From Vibrio sp. (lineage in GTDB: Bacteria > Pseudomonadota > Gammaproteobacteria > Enterobacterales > Vibrionaceae): a stretch of DNA of 11,402 bases. The position numbers were made by a program, and so were the translations under genes. The notes beneath the pieces were generated by a model, which made no database searches, was not told the origin of the DNA, and worked only from the letters and a program-made list of their open reading frames with translations. The DNA lies in the NCBI GenBank assembly GCA_007124475.1, contig SLFB01000177.1, forward strand, positions 1-11,402, in the 5' to 3' direction. Below, piece after piece: positions 1 through 5,897 of this stretch; positions within the stretch are counted from its first letter, which is position 1; the number at the start of each line of letters is the position of its first letter.

Positions 1-689
1 CCCAATACCCCAGTGACCGATAAACAAGCCTGCTTAATCTGCGCCAGTTCTTCATCCGGTAATTTACGATCAAGTAAAGTTTGAATGGCTTGATAAGCCA
101 TCGTTATTGCGCTGTACAAGATATACAGACCAATACCAATAGCAAAAATAGCGTCCGCTTGTTTAAAACCAAACCAACTTAAACCAAGCGCTAAAATGAT
201 CGCCCCGTTCATATATAAGTCAGTTTGATAATGTAACGAATCTGCGGCAATGGCTTGACTGTTGGTTTTTTTGACCACGTAACGCTGAAATGACACCAGA
301 CCAAATGTCACAATCAAAGCAAATAAGCTGACATAAATCCCATATTCTGGTGACTGCAGTTCATGGGGGCGGAAAAAGCGTTCAACTCCGTTTAACAGTA
401 AAAAACACGCGGATCCTGAAATAAACATGGCTTGCGCCAAGGCAGCCAAAGATTCAGCTTTACCATGACCAAAGGTATGTTCTCGATCTGCCGGTTGTAA
501 GGCATAGCGCACCACAATCAAGTTCACAACGGAAGCAGCAATATCCAGCAACGAATCTACTACTGAAGCAAGCAAACTGACCGAGCCCGTTACCCACCAC
601 GCGGCAATTTTTACCAACAATAAACCACTGGCGACAATAGTGGCTGTCCATGCGGCCAATGTGACCAAACGAGCGTACTCTTTTTTCAT
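1..689 (-). CDS. fieF: Cation diffusion facilitator FieF, metal/proton antiporter (3' end cut by window edge)
   Basis: This is an inner-membrane CDF-family transporter that exports divalent metals (Fe2+, Zn2+ in E. coli FieF) in exchange for protons. I translated it by hand: 229 codons are open from ATG 689 to the window edge, against about 300 residues in E. coli FieF, so the last part of the cytoplasmic C-terminal domain is missing. Metal-site residues appear at the E. coli positions: D45 and D49 (VDSLLD), H153 and D157 (HYQTD) for the transport site, and D68, H71 and H75 (QPADREHTFGHGKAE) for the second site. About six membrane segments are visible between residues 12 and 200. The start matches the E. 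coli N-terminus (MKKEYARLV), but the ribosome binding site is weak. It lies 186 bases downstream of cpxP on the same strand, the E. coli order, so readthrough from the Cpx-controlled cpxP promoter is plausible. Confidence 0.93.
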   Translation of the reverse strand, partial: MKKEYARLVTLAAWTATIVASGLLLVKIAAWWVTGSVSLLASVVDSLLDIAASVVNLIVVRYALQPADREHTFGHGKAESLAALAQAMFISGSACFLLLNGVERFFRPHELQSPEYGIYVSLFALIVTFGLVSFQRYVVKKTNSQAIAADSLHYQTDLYMNGAIILALGLSWFGFKQADAIFAIGIGLYILYSAITMAYQAIQTLLDRKLPDEELAQIKQACLSVTGVL

Positions 690-722
690 ACTTTCAACCG
701 TCACTCAAGCAGGCGATGAGTT

Positions 723-728
723 ATTATA
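723..728 (-). promoter_or_regulatory. Candidate -10 box for fieF
   Basis: On the minus strand the sequence reads TATAAT, a perfect sigma-70 -10 hexamer. It is placed for transcription to start near base 716, about 27 bases before the fieF ATG. No good -35 hexamer lies 16-18 bases upstream; that position falls in the degenerate ERIC half. The call therefore rests on the -10 alone. Confidence 0.35.
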
Positions 729-736
729 AAATAGGT

Positions 737-774
737 TATATCCCAGCCACTTGGCGTTACAGGGAGGCGGCAAA
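737..774. repeat. Degenerate ERIC half-element
   Basis: From TATATCCCAG to GGAGGCGGCAAA this stretch aligns base by base with the left arm of the complete ERIC copies in this window (TATACCCAAA, ACTTGGAGTTGCAGG, TAGGCGGCAAG), with several substitutions. The central part and right arm of an ERIC are not recognisable after it. I read it as a decayed or truncated copy between cpxP and fieF. It provides the upstream part of the putative fieF promoter. Confidence 0.55.
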
Positions 775-875
775 GGGCAGTTAATCATCATACAACACAA
801 GGCATTACATTAACCACCCTACACCAGCATGACTATTGCATCAAGCAAGTAGCGTACGCTCGTCTGTCACCATTG

Positions 876-1391
876 TTAAGCTTGATTTTTCACTTCGGTT
901 GTTTGCTGATGTCGGCGAGGTTTGTTATGTTGACGCTGCTTTTGCATACAAGCTTGTTGTAAACCCTGCAATTTAGCTTTCTGCTCATTGGTCAAAATAC
1001 TCATCATTTGCTGACGTTTTTCCATTCGATCCAGTCGATTCGCCGCCTGCTTATCCACCGTACGAGTCACTAACTCCCTAGCAGCCGCATGGTCAAAGTG
1101 ATCAGCGAGGACTAATTTTTGCTCTTGCTCTCGTAACGCGCGCATTTCATCACGAGATCCCTGCTGCCATTGATCTTTTCTGGCTTGCTGCTGTTGTTGA
1201 CGCAAAACTTGTAACTGATTTTGCTGCTCTGCACTTAAATCCAATTGACTGATCAATCCTCGGCCATGCTCTATACCACAGCGGCCATGTTCATTGTGCT
1301 TGGCTTTTTTGCCATAAGCCATTGCGCTGGCACTGCCCAACATTATCGCTAACGTCACTGTAGTGACGAGTATTTTTTGAGTGACTTTCAT
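876..1391 (-). CDS. cpxP: Periplasmic CpxP/Spy-family protein, inhibitor of CpxA
   Basis: CpxP is a small periplasmic chaperone-like protein that damps CpxA signalling and helps deliver misfolded proteins for degradation. The 171-residue product has a clear signal peptide (KR-poor n-region, hydrophobic residues 7-20, AxA-type site near residues 23-25). The mature part is helical and rich in Gln, Lys and Arg, with the two family LTxxQ motifs: LSAEQ at 52-56 and LTNEQ at 133-137. It has two cysteines (C38, C148), which could form a disulfide; that is inference. The start is supported by GAGAGG seven bases upstream. It is divergent from cpxRA and upstream of fieF on the same strand, as in E. coli. 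A perfect CpxR box lies about 170 bases upstream of the start. I see no clear intrinsic terminator after it. Confidence 0.93.
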   Translation of the reverse strand: MKVTQKILVTTVTLAIMLGSASAMAYGKKAKHNEHGRCGIEHGRGLISQLDLSAEQQNQLQVLRQQQQQARKDQWQQGSRDEMRALREQEQKLVLADHFDHAAARELVTRTVDKQAANRLDRMEKRQQMMSILTNEQKAKLQGLQQACMQKQRQHNKPRRHQQTTEVKNQA

Positions 1392-1413
1392 GATTATTTC
1401 CTCTCTGAGTAGT

Positions 1414-1475
1414 TATATTGCCAAACAACTTGGAGTTGCAGGTAGCCCCCTGCAGCTTCAAGTCGGAAGGGTATA
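1414..1475. repeat. Shortened (62-bp) ERIC element
   Basis: The left arm (CAACTTGGAGTTGCAGGTAG) is joined directly to the right arm (CCCCTGCAGCTTCAAGTCGG, then AAGGGTATA). Both arms are nearly identical to those of the full ERIC copies at 4563-4689 and 9723-9850, but the roughly 65-base central part is missing. What remains is an imperfect inverted repeat that can fold into a long hairpin. It starts 23 bases before the cpxP ATG, so it probably lies in the cpxP mRNA leader. Confidence 0.85.
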
Positions 1476-1478
1476 GCC

Positions 1479-1508
1479 ACTGACTTATCAAGACGTAAAT
1501 AAGTCAGT
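1479..1508. repeat. Perfect 10-bp inverted repeat near the cpxP transcription start
   Basis: Arms ACTGACTTAT (1479-1488) and ATAAGTCAGT (1499-1508) are exact reverse complements separated by 10 bases. The repeat abuts the shortened ERIC but is not part of ERIC. It coincides with the region where the candidate cpxP promoter would start transcription, so it could be an operator or a hairpin at the 5' end of the mRNA. Confidence 0.7.
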
Positions 1509-1511
1509 AGA

Positions 1512-1539
1512 ACGATAAGCTAACCTTACTCGTCACCAA
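1512..1539 (-). promoter_or_regulatory. Candidate cpxP promoter
   Basis: On the minus strand there is TTGGTG (1539-1534) and TATCGT (1517-1512) with a 16-base spacer, giving a start near 1505 and a leader of about 115 bases. A GTAAA half site directly abuts the -35 side, and the perfect CpxR box lies about 63 bases upstream of the predicted start. The hexamers are only moderate matches, as expected for an activator-dependent promoter. Confidence 0.4.
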
Positions 1540-1560
1540 GTAAAGTGGTGTGTAGGTAGA

Positions 1561-1575
1561 GTAAATGATCGTAAA
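1561..1575. promoter_or_regulatory. CpxR binding site (perfect GTAAA-N5-GTAAA)
   Basis: GTAAA at 1561-1565 and GTAAA at 1571-1575, separated by TGATC, match the established CpxR-P consensus exactly. More GTAAA half sites occur at 1540-1544, 1495-1499 and 1613-1617. The one at 1540 is 21 bases from 1561, that is, on the same face of the helix. The site lies between divergent cpxP and cpxR and could serve both. Confidence 0.85.
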
Positions 1576-1604
1576 TAGTCATCAATGATCAAGGATTCGT
1601 GTGC

Positions 1605-1634
1605 TTTTCACAGTAAACTATTAACATCGATAAT
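1605..1634 (+). promoter_or_regulatory. Candidate cpxR promoter
   Basis: TTTTCA (1605-1610) and GATAAT (1629-1634) are separated by 18 bases, giving a start near 1641 and a leader of about 97 bases. The CpxR box would be centred about 73 bases upstream. The spacing and the -10 are reasonable, but nothing else supports this choice. Confidence 0.35.
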
Positions 1635-1693
1635 TTGGCTATTCCCAACACCTTGCAGTAATGGTTAGTCTGCCCACACCGCAGCACGCTTAA

Positions 1694-1717
1694 GCAGCAG
1701 GGAATGCAGCAGGGAAT
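1694..1717. repeat. 12-bp perfect tandem duplication in the cpxR leader
   Basis: GCAGCAGGGAAT occurs twice head to tail (1694-1705 and 1706-1717) with no mismatch. Each unit includes AGGGA, which resembles a ribosome binding site, but no start codon follows at the right distance. It ends 20 bases before the cpxR ATG, whose own GAGG is at 1729-1732. Confidence 0.85.
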
Positions 1718-1737
1718 ATAGCTTTCACGAGGCGCTC

Positions 1738-2424
1738 ATGGCACATATTCTTCTTATTGATGATGACACTGAACTCACTAACCTACTCAAAGAAGTCCTA
1801 AGCTACGAGGGATTTGAAGTTTCTGAAGCCAATGACGGCCAATCTGGGTTAGCGGCGGTTGATGAGCATGTCGATTTGATCTTGCTTGATGTCATGATGC
1901 CAAGACTCAACGGCATGGAAACCTTAAAGGCACTTCGTGAACGCTGGGCGACCCCGGTATTAATGCTGACCGCGAAAGGAGAAGAAATCGATCGCGTGGT
2001 TGGTCTAGAGCTAGGGGCCGATGACTATTTGCCTAAACCTTTTAGTGATCGCGAGCTATTAGCTCGCATTCGTGCCATTTTACGTCGCACGCAACATCAG
2101 CCTCTGCATAAAGCATCGGATATGATTGAGTGCCTTGATATTCAAGTTTACCCTGGTAAACAAGAAGCCTATTGCCAAGGGCAACTACTTGATCTCACCA
2201 CCACCGAGCTGACCCTACTCAGCCATTTTCTACAGCATCCGGGAGAAACGCTCACTAAAGAGACACTCAGCCTTGATGTACTCGGTAAACGTCTGGCTGC
2301 CTTTGACCGGGCGATTGATATGCATGTATCGAATTTACGCAAAAAATTACCTCCGCGTAGCGATGGTAAACCACGCATCAAAACCTTACGTGGACGGGGC
2401 TATCTCATGGTTGCGGAGCTATAA
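1738..2424 (+). CDS. cpxR: Response regulator CpxR (OmpR/PhoB family)
   Basis: CpxR is the cytoplasmic DNA-binding regulator of the Cpx envelope-stress response, phosphorylated by CpxA. The 228-residue product matches the length of E. coli CpxR (232). The receiver domain (about 1-115) shows the acidic pair D8/D9, the phospho-acceptor D51 in LILLDVMMP, the switch T78 and the invariant K100 in LPKPF. The winged-helix output domain (about 130-228) contains LGKRLAAFDRAIDMHVSNLR and ends KTLRGRGYLMV, near-identical to the DNA-binding region of E. coli CpxR, so the GTAAA box should be conserved. GAGG five bases before the ATG supports the start. Its stop overlaps the cpxA start (TAATG), indicating translational coupling. 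A perfect CpxR box upstream implies autoregulation. Confidence 0.97.
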   Translation: MAHILLIDDDTELTNLLKEVLSYEGFEVSEANDGQSGLAAVDEHVDLILLDVMMPRLNGMETLKALRERWATPVLMLTAKGEEIDRVVGLELGADDYLPKPFSDRELLARIRAILRRTQHQPLHKASDMIECLDIQVYPGKQEAYCQGQLLDLTTTELTLLSHFLQHPGETLTKETLSLDVLGKRLAAFDRAIDMHVSNLRKKLPPRSDGKPRIKTLRGRGYLMVAEL

Positions 2425-3815
2425 TGTTGTTGCCCAAGTTTAATAATTTATATGGTCGTATCTTTGCCATTTTCTGGTTAACCATGTTGCTAGTATTGAT
2501 TGCAGTACTGACTTTGCCTCACCTTGACCCGCGTCAATCACGGGATATGAGTTCCGAAAGCTTAGCTCGCATGCATAACCATCGACAAGCGTTAGAACAA
2601 CGTTTCGCAGAGCAAGAAGACCTGACGCAAGTCATCGCCACATTAGAAGCCAATAATCGTCATCATTCACGGGTGCGATTATTTGTCAGCGATCAAGAGG
2701 GTAATATTCTCAACCTGCAACGACATGAAAACTTTCAGTTCAAAGCACTAAAAAACTTCACCACGGGTATTGAATCGGTTGAGAAGCCACAACAACGCTT
2801 ATATGGTCGCTACATGATTGCCGGCCCAGTATCCATCCGGCTGGCACAACAAGATCTGTTACTTTATATCGGCATGCGCTGGGATCAACCCCCTCCTTTT
2901 TTACTGCGTTTGTTTGATAAACCCCTACATTTGCTGTTAGCCGTAATGCTGGTCAGCACCCCCTTGCTGCTTTGGTTAGCATGGGCGCTTAGCAAACCAG
3001 CGCAAAGATTAGCATTGGCGGCGCAACGAGTGGCACGGGGTGAGTTTGTCGTCGAACCTAATCTAGAAAAAGGCCCAATTGAATTTCGTCAAGCTGGACG
3101 TAGCTTTAATCAAATGGTTCAAGCGCTCAATCAGATTATTTCCGGCCAACAACGCTTACTGTCAGACATCTCACATGAGTTGCGCTCACCACTCACTCGA
3201 CTAAGAATGGCCAATGCGCTTGCCACTCGCAAGCAAGGTCAAAGTCAGGAGTTAGAACGAATTGATACCGAAGCTCAGCGCTTAGAGAGAATGATCAACG
3301 AGCTTCTTGAGCTCTCTCGTATGCAAACCAATAGCCATTTGAGCCATGAAGCTCAGCCTATGTCTAGTCTCTGGGAAGCGCTACTCGATGATGCTCAATT
3401 TGAAGCAGAGCAAAACCAGAAAACGCTACAACTTGAGCCGATCCCCGAACAGGTAATCTCAGGCAACCCTCAGCTATTAATGAGCGCGTTAGAAAATATC
3501 ATCCGCAATGCCATTCACTATGCAGATCAGCGTATTGAAGTTCGTTTTCATTTATCTAAACAGCAAATTACCGTGACGGTTGAAGATGATGGTCCCGGCG
3601 TAGAACAACATGAGTTAGCGGATATTTTCCGACCTTTTTACCGCGTATCCACTGCTCGCGAGCGAGATAGTGGTGGTTCAGGGCTAGGGTTAGCGATCAC
3701 AGAAAGTGCCATTCGCCAACACAATGGTCAGATTAATGCCAGTCGAAGTCAGCTCGGTGGTTTAAAGGTGCAATTCACGCTACCTATCCTAGGGTCTGTT
3801 GACCTTTCAAGCTGA
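2424..3815 (+). CDS. cpxA: Sensor histidine kinase/phosphatase CpxA
   Basis: CpxA is the inner-membrane sensor that phosphorylates CpxR on envelope stress and dephosphorylates it when held by CpxP. The 463-residue product compares with 457 in E. coli. Layout: TM1 about 11-32; periplasmic sensor domain about 33-165; TM2 about 167-189; HAMP linker about 190-242; dimerisation domain with phospho-acceptor H251 in SDISHELRSPLTRLR; ATPase domain with N box (N358/N362 in ENIIRNA), G1 box DDGPGV (388-393), F box (FRPFYR) and G2 box GGSGLGLAI (417-425). All catalytic elements are intact. The ATG overlaps the cpxR stop by one base, and GGAG within the end of cpxR serves as its ribosome binding site. 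No classical terminator follows; a hairpin lies 39 bases after the stop. Confidence 0.97.
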   Translation: MLLPKFNNLYGRIFAIFWLTMLLVLIAVLTLPHLDPRQSRDMSSESLARMHNHRQALEQRFAEQEDLTQVIATLEANNRHHSRVRLFVSDQEGNILNLQRHENFQFKALKNFTTGIESVEKPQQRLYGRYMIAGPVSIRLAQQDLLLYIGMRWDQPPPFLLRLFDKPLHLLLAVMLVSTPLLLWLAWALSKPAQRLALAAQRVARGEFVVEPNLEKGPIEFRQAGRSFNQMVQALNQIISGQQRLLSDISHELRSPLTRLRMANALATRKQGQSQELERIDTEAQRLERMINELLELSRMQTNSHLSHEAQPMSSLWEALLDDAQFEAEQNQKTLQLEPIPEQVISGNPQLLMSALENIIRNAIHYADQRIEVRFHLSKQQITVTVEDDGPGVEQHELADIFRPFYRVSTARERDSGGSGLGLAITESAIRQHNGQINASRSQLGGLKVQFTLPILGSVDLSS

Positions 3816-3853
3816 TTTTTTCAGTAGTTTATACCTTCTTTATACCAGGCAGA

Positions 3854-3886
3854 GGCATCTCAAGTAGAATAACTTCCTGAGATGCC
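3854..3886. other. 9-bp perfect stem-loop between cpxA and trmL
   Basis: Arms GGCATCTCA (3854-3862) and TGAGATGCC (3878-3886) are exact reverse complements around a 15-base loop. No T tract follows on either strand, so it is not a typical intrinsic terminator. It could protect the 3' end of the cpxRA mRNA, act in factor-dependent termination, or be an operator. Confidence 0.55.
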
Positions 3887-3938
3887 GATAATGCCGAAGA
3901 AAGCAGCTCCCGCGAGTAAAAGTAGCGATTGAGCCTAA

Positions 3939-3966
3939 TGCCAATTACTCCGTGGTTAAGTATACT
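3939..3966 (+). promoter_or_regulatory. Candidate trmL promoter
   Basis: TATACT (3961-3966) is a strong -10 match, 33 bases before the ATG. TGCCAA (3939-3944) lies 16 bases upstream as a poor -35. This would give trmL its own transcript independent of cpxRA. Confidence 0.4.
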
Positions 3967-3998
3967 GTGGGCCTATTTGGATAAGGAACTCTTTGACC

Positions 3999-4472
3999 AT
4001 GTTTGATATCGCCCTTTACGAGCCAGAAATTGCCCCCAATACAGGCAATATTATTCGTCTATCGGCTAATTGTGGTGCGCAACTGCACTTAATTGAACCA
4101 CTAGGTTTTGATTTTGAAGAGAAAAAGCTGCGTCGAGCGGGATTAGATTATCATGACCTCACTCGGGTAACTCGTCATCAAAACTATCAAGCATTTATCG
4201 ATTATCTTACCGCGCGCGGTGAATTTAGAATCTTTGCTTGCACCACCAAAACCACTGGTCATCATGTGGATGCCCAATTTCAACCGGGGGATGTTTTACT
4301 GTTTGGTCCTGAAACACGAGGCTTACCAGCAGAGTTAATCCAAAGCTTACCGATGGAACAACGGATCCGTATACCTATGATGCCAGATGCGCGTAGCCTG
4401 AATTTATCCAACGCCGTGGCGATTATTGCCTTTGAGGCCTGGCGTCAATTTGAATTTAAGGGAGCGCAATAA
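3999..4472 (+). CDS. trmL: tRNA (cytidine/uridine(34)-2'-O)-methyltransferase TrmL (SPOUT family)
   Basis: TrmL (YibK) transfers a methyl group from S-adenosylmethionine to the 2'-O of the wobble nucleotide of certain tRNA-Leu species. The 157-residue product from ATG 3999 equals the E. coli TrmL length and aligns from the first residue (MFDIALYEPEIAPNTGNIIR). The SPOUT knot motifs are intact: N14 in PNTGNIIRL, FGPETRGLP at 102-110, and RIPMMPDARSLNLSNAVAI at 124-142, which builds the cofactor-binding knot. An in-frame TTG at 3993 sits closer to the AAGGA at 3983-3987 (5 against 11 bases) and would add two residues; I prefer the ATG because of the family alignment. It stands alone on the plus strand. 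Confidence 0.95.
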   Translation: MFDIALYEPEIAPNTGNIIRLSANCGAQLHLIEPLGFDFEEKKLRRAGLDYHDLTRVTRHQNYQAFIDYLTARGEFRIFACTTKTTGHHVDAQFQPGDVLLFGPETRGLPAELIQSLPMEQRIRIPMMPDARSLNLSNAVAIIAFEAWRQFEFKGAQ

Positions 4473-4509
4473 CCCCTTACTAAGTAGTGCCATGTTGAAC
4501 AAACTAGAA

Positions 4510-4530
4510 GTGGGGTGAATAGCACCTCAC
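4510..4530. other. Stem-loop downstream of trmL
   Basis: GTGGGGTG (4510-4517) can pair with CACCTCAC (4523-4530), with one G-U pair and a 5-base loop, 37 bases after the trmL stop. There is no T tract after it, so it would be at best an imperfect terminator for trmL. Confidence 0.3.
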
Positions 4531-4540
4531 TCAATAGAAA

Positions 4541-4564
4541 GATGGCAATAAAGATGGCGATAAA
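4541..4564. repeat. 12-bp near-perfect tandem duplication at the ERIC boundary
   Basis: GATGGCAATAAA (4541-4552) is followed at once by GATGGCGATAAA (4553-4564), identical at 11 of 12 positions. The second unit runs into the left end of the adjacent ERIC element. Confidence 0.75.
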
Positions 4565-4689
4565 TACGCAAACAACTTGGAGTTGCAGATAGGCGGCAAG
4601 AAAGTTCATCCTTATGAGCATAGGCAGACGATGTGATTGGGTGACCGAGCGTAGCCAACACCCCTGCAGCTTCAAGTCGGAAGGGTATA
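4563..4689. repeat. ERIC element (about 127 bp, full length)
   Basis: Left arm CAAACAACTTGGAGTTGCAG followed by GGCGGCAAG, then a central part with GTGATTGGG and GAGCGTAGCCAACACC, then right arm CCTGCAGCTTCAAGTCGG and GGGTATA. The order and size match the enterobacterial repetitive intergenic consensus. The left terminus is slightly eroded (AATACGCAAA instead of TATACCCAAA). It lies between the convergent trmL and csp genes and ends only a few bases from the csp terminator. Confidence 0.92.
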
Positions 4690-4691
4690 GC

Positions 4692-4715
4692 AAAAAGGCC
4701 GCCTAGGCGACCTTT
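4692..4715 (-). terminator. Intrinsic terminator of the cspA-family gene
   Basis: On the minus strand AAAGGTCGCC pairs with GGCGGCCTTT (one G-T pair) and runs into five T residues. It lies 26 bases beyond the csp stop. On the plus strand the same hairpin is followed by TTTGTA, so it may also act weakly on transcripts coming from trmL. Confidence 0.85.
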
Positions 4716-4740
4716 GTATAATCTGAATAAGTATCAGTTA

Positions 4741-4953
4741 TTATAGAGTTACAACTTGAGCAGCTTGTAAACCTTTTTGACCGTTTTCAACGATGAAAGA
4801 TACTTTTTGGCCTTCAGTAAGAGTTTTGAAACCTTCAGAAGCGATTGCGTTGAAATGTACGAATACATCAGCGCCGCCGTTGTCTTGAGATAGGAAACCA
4901 AAACCTTTAGTTTCGTTGAACCACTTTACTGTACCAGTTGCTTTGTTAGACAT
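4741..4953 (-). CDS. CspA-family cold-shock protein, single-stranded nucleic acid chaperone
   Basis: This is a 70-residue cytoplasmic cold-shock domain protein that binds single-stranded RNA and DNA and melts secondary structure. The full domain is present: VKWFNETKGFGFL with RNP1 (KGFGFL, residues 16-21) and RNP2 (VFVHF, 30-34), the aromatic surface residues W11, F12, F18, F20, F31, H33 and F34, and the usual end GLQAAQVV. The length is typical. AAGGGA six bases before the ATG supports the start. The gene is monocistronic: a strong terminator follows, and it is convergent to trmL. Whether it is cold-inducible or constitutive cannot be told from the protein. The leader is AT-rich and holds a small hairpin. 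I do not assign a paralogue letter. Confidence 0.95.
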   Translation of the reverse strand: MSNKATGTVKWFNETKGFGFLSQDNGGADVFVHFNAIASEGFKTLTEGQKVSFIVENGQKGLQAAQVVTL

Positions 4954-4987
4954 AATTTGTCCCTTATATAGAAATTCATAGGATTGC

Positions 4988-5001
4988 TGCGCTATTGCGC
5001 A
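4988..5001 (-). other. Small hairpin in the csp mRNA leader
   Basis: TGCGC-N4-GCGCA forms a 5-bp GC-rich stem with a 4-base loop about 35 bases upstream of the csp start. Structured leaders are common in cspA-type mRNAs and influence cold-dependent translation; that link is inference here. Confidence 0.35.
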
Positions 5002-5034
5002 AAGTGCTAAAGCATGAATTATTTAATGTAGCGA

Positions 5035-5063
5035 ATCATGTAAGGGAAATATTAGGATAACAA
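5035..5063 (-). promoter_or_regulatory. Candidate csp promoter
   Basis: On the minus strand TTGTTA (5063-5058) and CATGAT (5040-5035) have a 17-base spacer, giving a start near 5028 and a leader of about 75 bases. An alternative -10 (TAATAT at 5054-5049) lacks a -35 partner. Confidence 0.3.
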
Positions 5064-5204
5064 CTTTTACGATGGGATTCTAAGAATTTACTTTTACTTT
5101 TGATTTTCATTAATAACTCTTAACTATAGAGCCAGATAACTATAATCCTTTCAGTATGATTAAGCAAATGGTTTATTGCCTTTTGCTGAAATAATTATCA
5201 CCAC

Positions 5205-5250
5205 TATCGTCAAACCACTTACCGTGGCAGGTTGGCGGCCAGTGAGTGAA
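5205..5250. repeat. Degenerate ERIC half-element
   Basis: The run CAAACCACTTACCGTGGCAG then GTTGGCGGCCAGTGAGTGAA follows the left half of the ERIC copy at 9723-9850 (GTTGCAGGTAGGCGGCAAGTGAGTAA) with scattered substitutions and no recognisable right arm. It is probably an old copy that has decayed. Confidence 0.55.
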
Positions 5251-5417
5251 AACTGTGTCGGCAACAAAGTTAAACAGCGATAGGCTAGCCTTTGGTGAGA
5301 GCCACCAATGACTCTCATAATCACTATAAACCTAGACAGGCTATGAGGTTGGGTTGCACAACCATCAGCCACATTCCTGCCGTCTTAGGTCTACAATGAT
5401 CAATGCAAGCAACAATA

Positions 5418-5897
5418 TTAATGCAAGCGATCAGGGGGGGATTCAGAATCGTCTTTACGCTGATATTCACCCTCAAACGTATCCCCTGCGCCAGGTTCGC
5501 TGCGGTTACGATGCTGCTCAAAAGACTGATTCGTCGTGATGGTATTCACCACTAAGTACTCCATGAGATAGTGCGCTAAACGCGCCCTTAGCTTAGGTAA
5601 TAAGATGATTAAGCTCAGGCCATCCGTAATAAAACCTGGCGTTAGCAACAGCACTCCGGCGACCGCCAGTAGCATTCCTTCTAGAATTTGCTGCGCTGGT
5701 ACCTCCCCACGCTGAATGCGTTGTTGTACTCCAAGAAAAGTTTTTACCCCCTGACTGCGCACTAATATCGCGCCAACCGTTGCGGTCAAGAGAATTAACC
5801 CCACCGTGATCCACAGCCCTAACAAGCTCCCAAGCTGGATTAAGACTGCAATTTCAACAATCGGTAAAAAAATAAATAAAAGTAATAAAATCAGCAC
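5418..5897 (-). CDS. fxsA: FxsA family inner-membrane protein (GTG start)
   Basis: FxsA is a small inner-membrane protein; in E. coli its overproduction relieves F-plasmid exclusion of phage T7, and its normal role is unclear. From GTG 5897 the product is 159 residues: an N-terminal hydrophobic pair of segments (VLILLLLFIFLPIVEIAVLIQ and the following LGLWITVGLILL), a further hydrophobic stretch (EGMLLAVAGVLLLTPGFITD) carrying the family LTPGFITD motif, and a polar charged tail of about 50 residues. I chose GTG 5897 over the upstream ATG at 5927 because GAGGGAG lies eight bases before it and the family begins directly with the hydrophobic segment. It is divergent from aspA; E. coli also has fxsA close to aspA-dcuA. 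Confidence 0.88.
   Translation of the reverse strand: MLILLLLFIFLPIVEIAVLIQLGSLLGLWITVGLILLTATVGAILVRSQGVKTFLGVQQRIQRGEVPAQQILEGMLLAVAGVLLLTPGFITDGLSLIILLPKLRARLAHYLMEYLVVNTITTNQSFEQHRNRSEPGAGDTFEGEYQRKDDSESPPDRLH

Larger units (their letters stand above)
1392..1737. promoter_or_regulatory. Divergent cpxP / cpxR control region
   Basis: This 346-base gap separates the divergent cpxP and cpxR starts. From left to right it holds a 62-bp shortened ERIC element, a 10-bp inverted repeat, a candidate cpxP promoter, GTAAA half sites including a perfect CpxR box, a candidate cpxR promoter and a 12-bp tandem repeat; each is listed separately. The layout fits autoregulation of cpxRA together with control of cpxP. 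No open frame in it looks like a gene. Confidence 0.8.
4954..5417. other. Gene-free stretch between csp and fxsA
   Basis: These 464 bases hold the csp leader and promoter region, a degenerate ERIC half at 5205-5250, a 20-base stem-loop at 5297-5316 (GAGAGCC / GACTCTC with one G-T pair), a 10-bp palindrome AGGCTAGCCT at 5282-5291, and a short direct repeat AATGCAAGC (5402-5410 and 5420-5428) that overlaps the fxsA stop. Open frames here are short, lack ribosome binding sites and resemble no family I know. I see no clear intrinsic terminator for fxsA. Confidence 0.6.

Noticed and set aside
780..875. Possible CpxQ-like small RNA from the cpxP 3' region
   Set aside because: E. coli makes such an RNA, but here I find no terminator hairpin with a T tract and no recognisable seed region. 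The AGCGTACGCT palindrome at 851-860 alone is not enough.
4445..4693. An 82-codon minus-strand open frame over the trmL end and ERIC
   Set aside because: Much of it is the translated ERIC element, as is a 66-codon frame at 1291-1491; the shared residues (YPSDLKLQG) come from the repeat, not from a protein family.
5160..5372. A 70-codon minus-strand open frame between csp and fxsA
   Set aside because: No ribosome binding site and no recognisable features, and it crosses the degenerate ERIC half.
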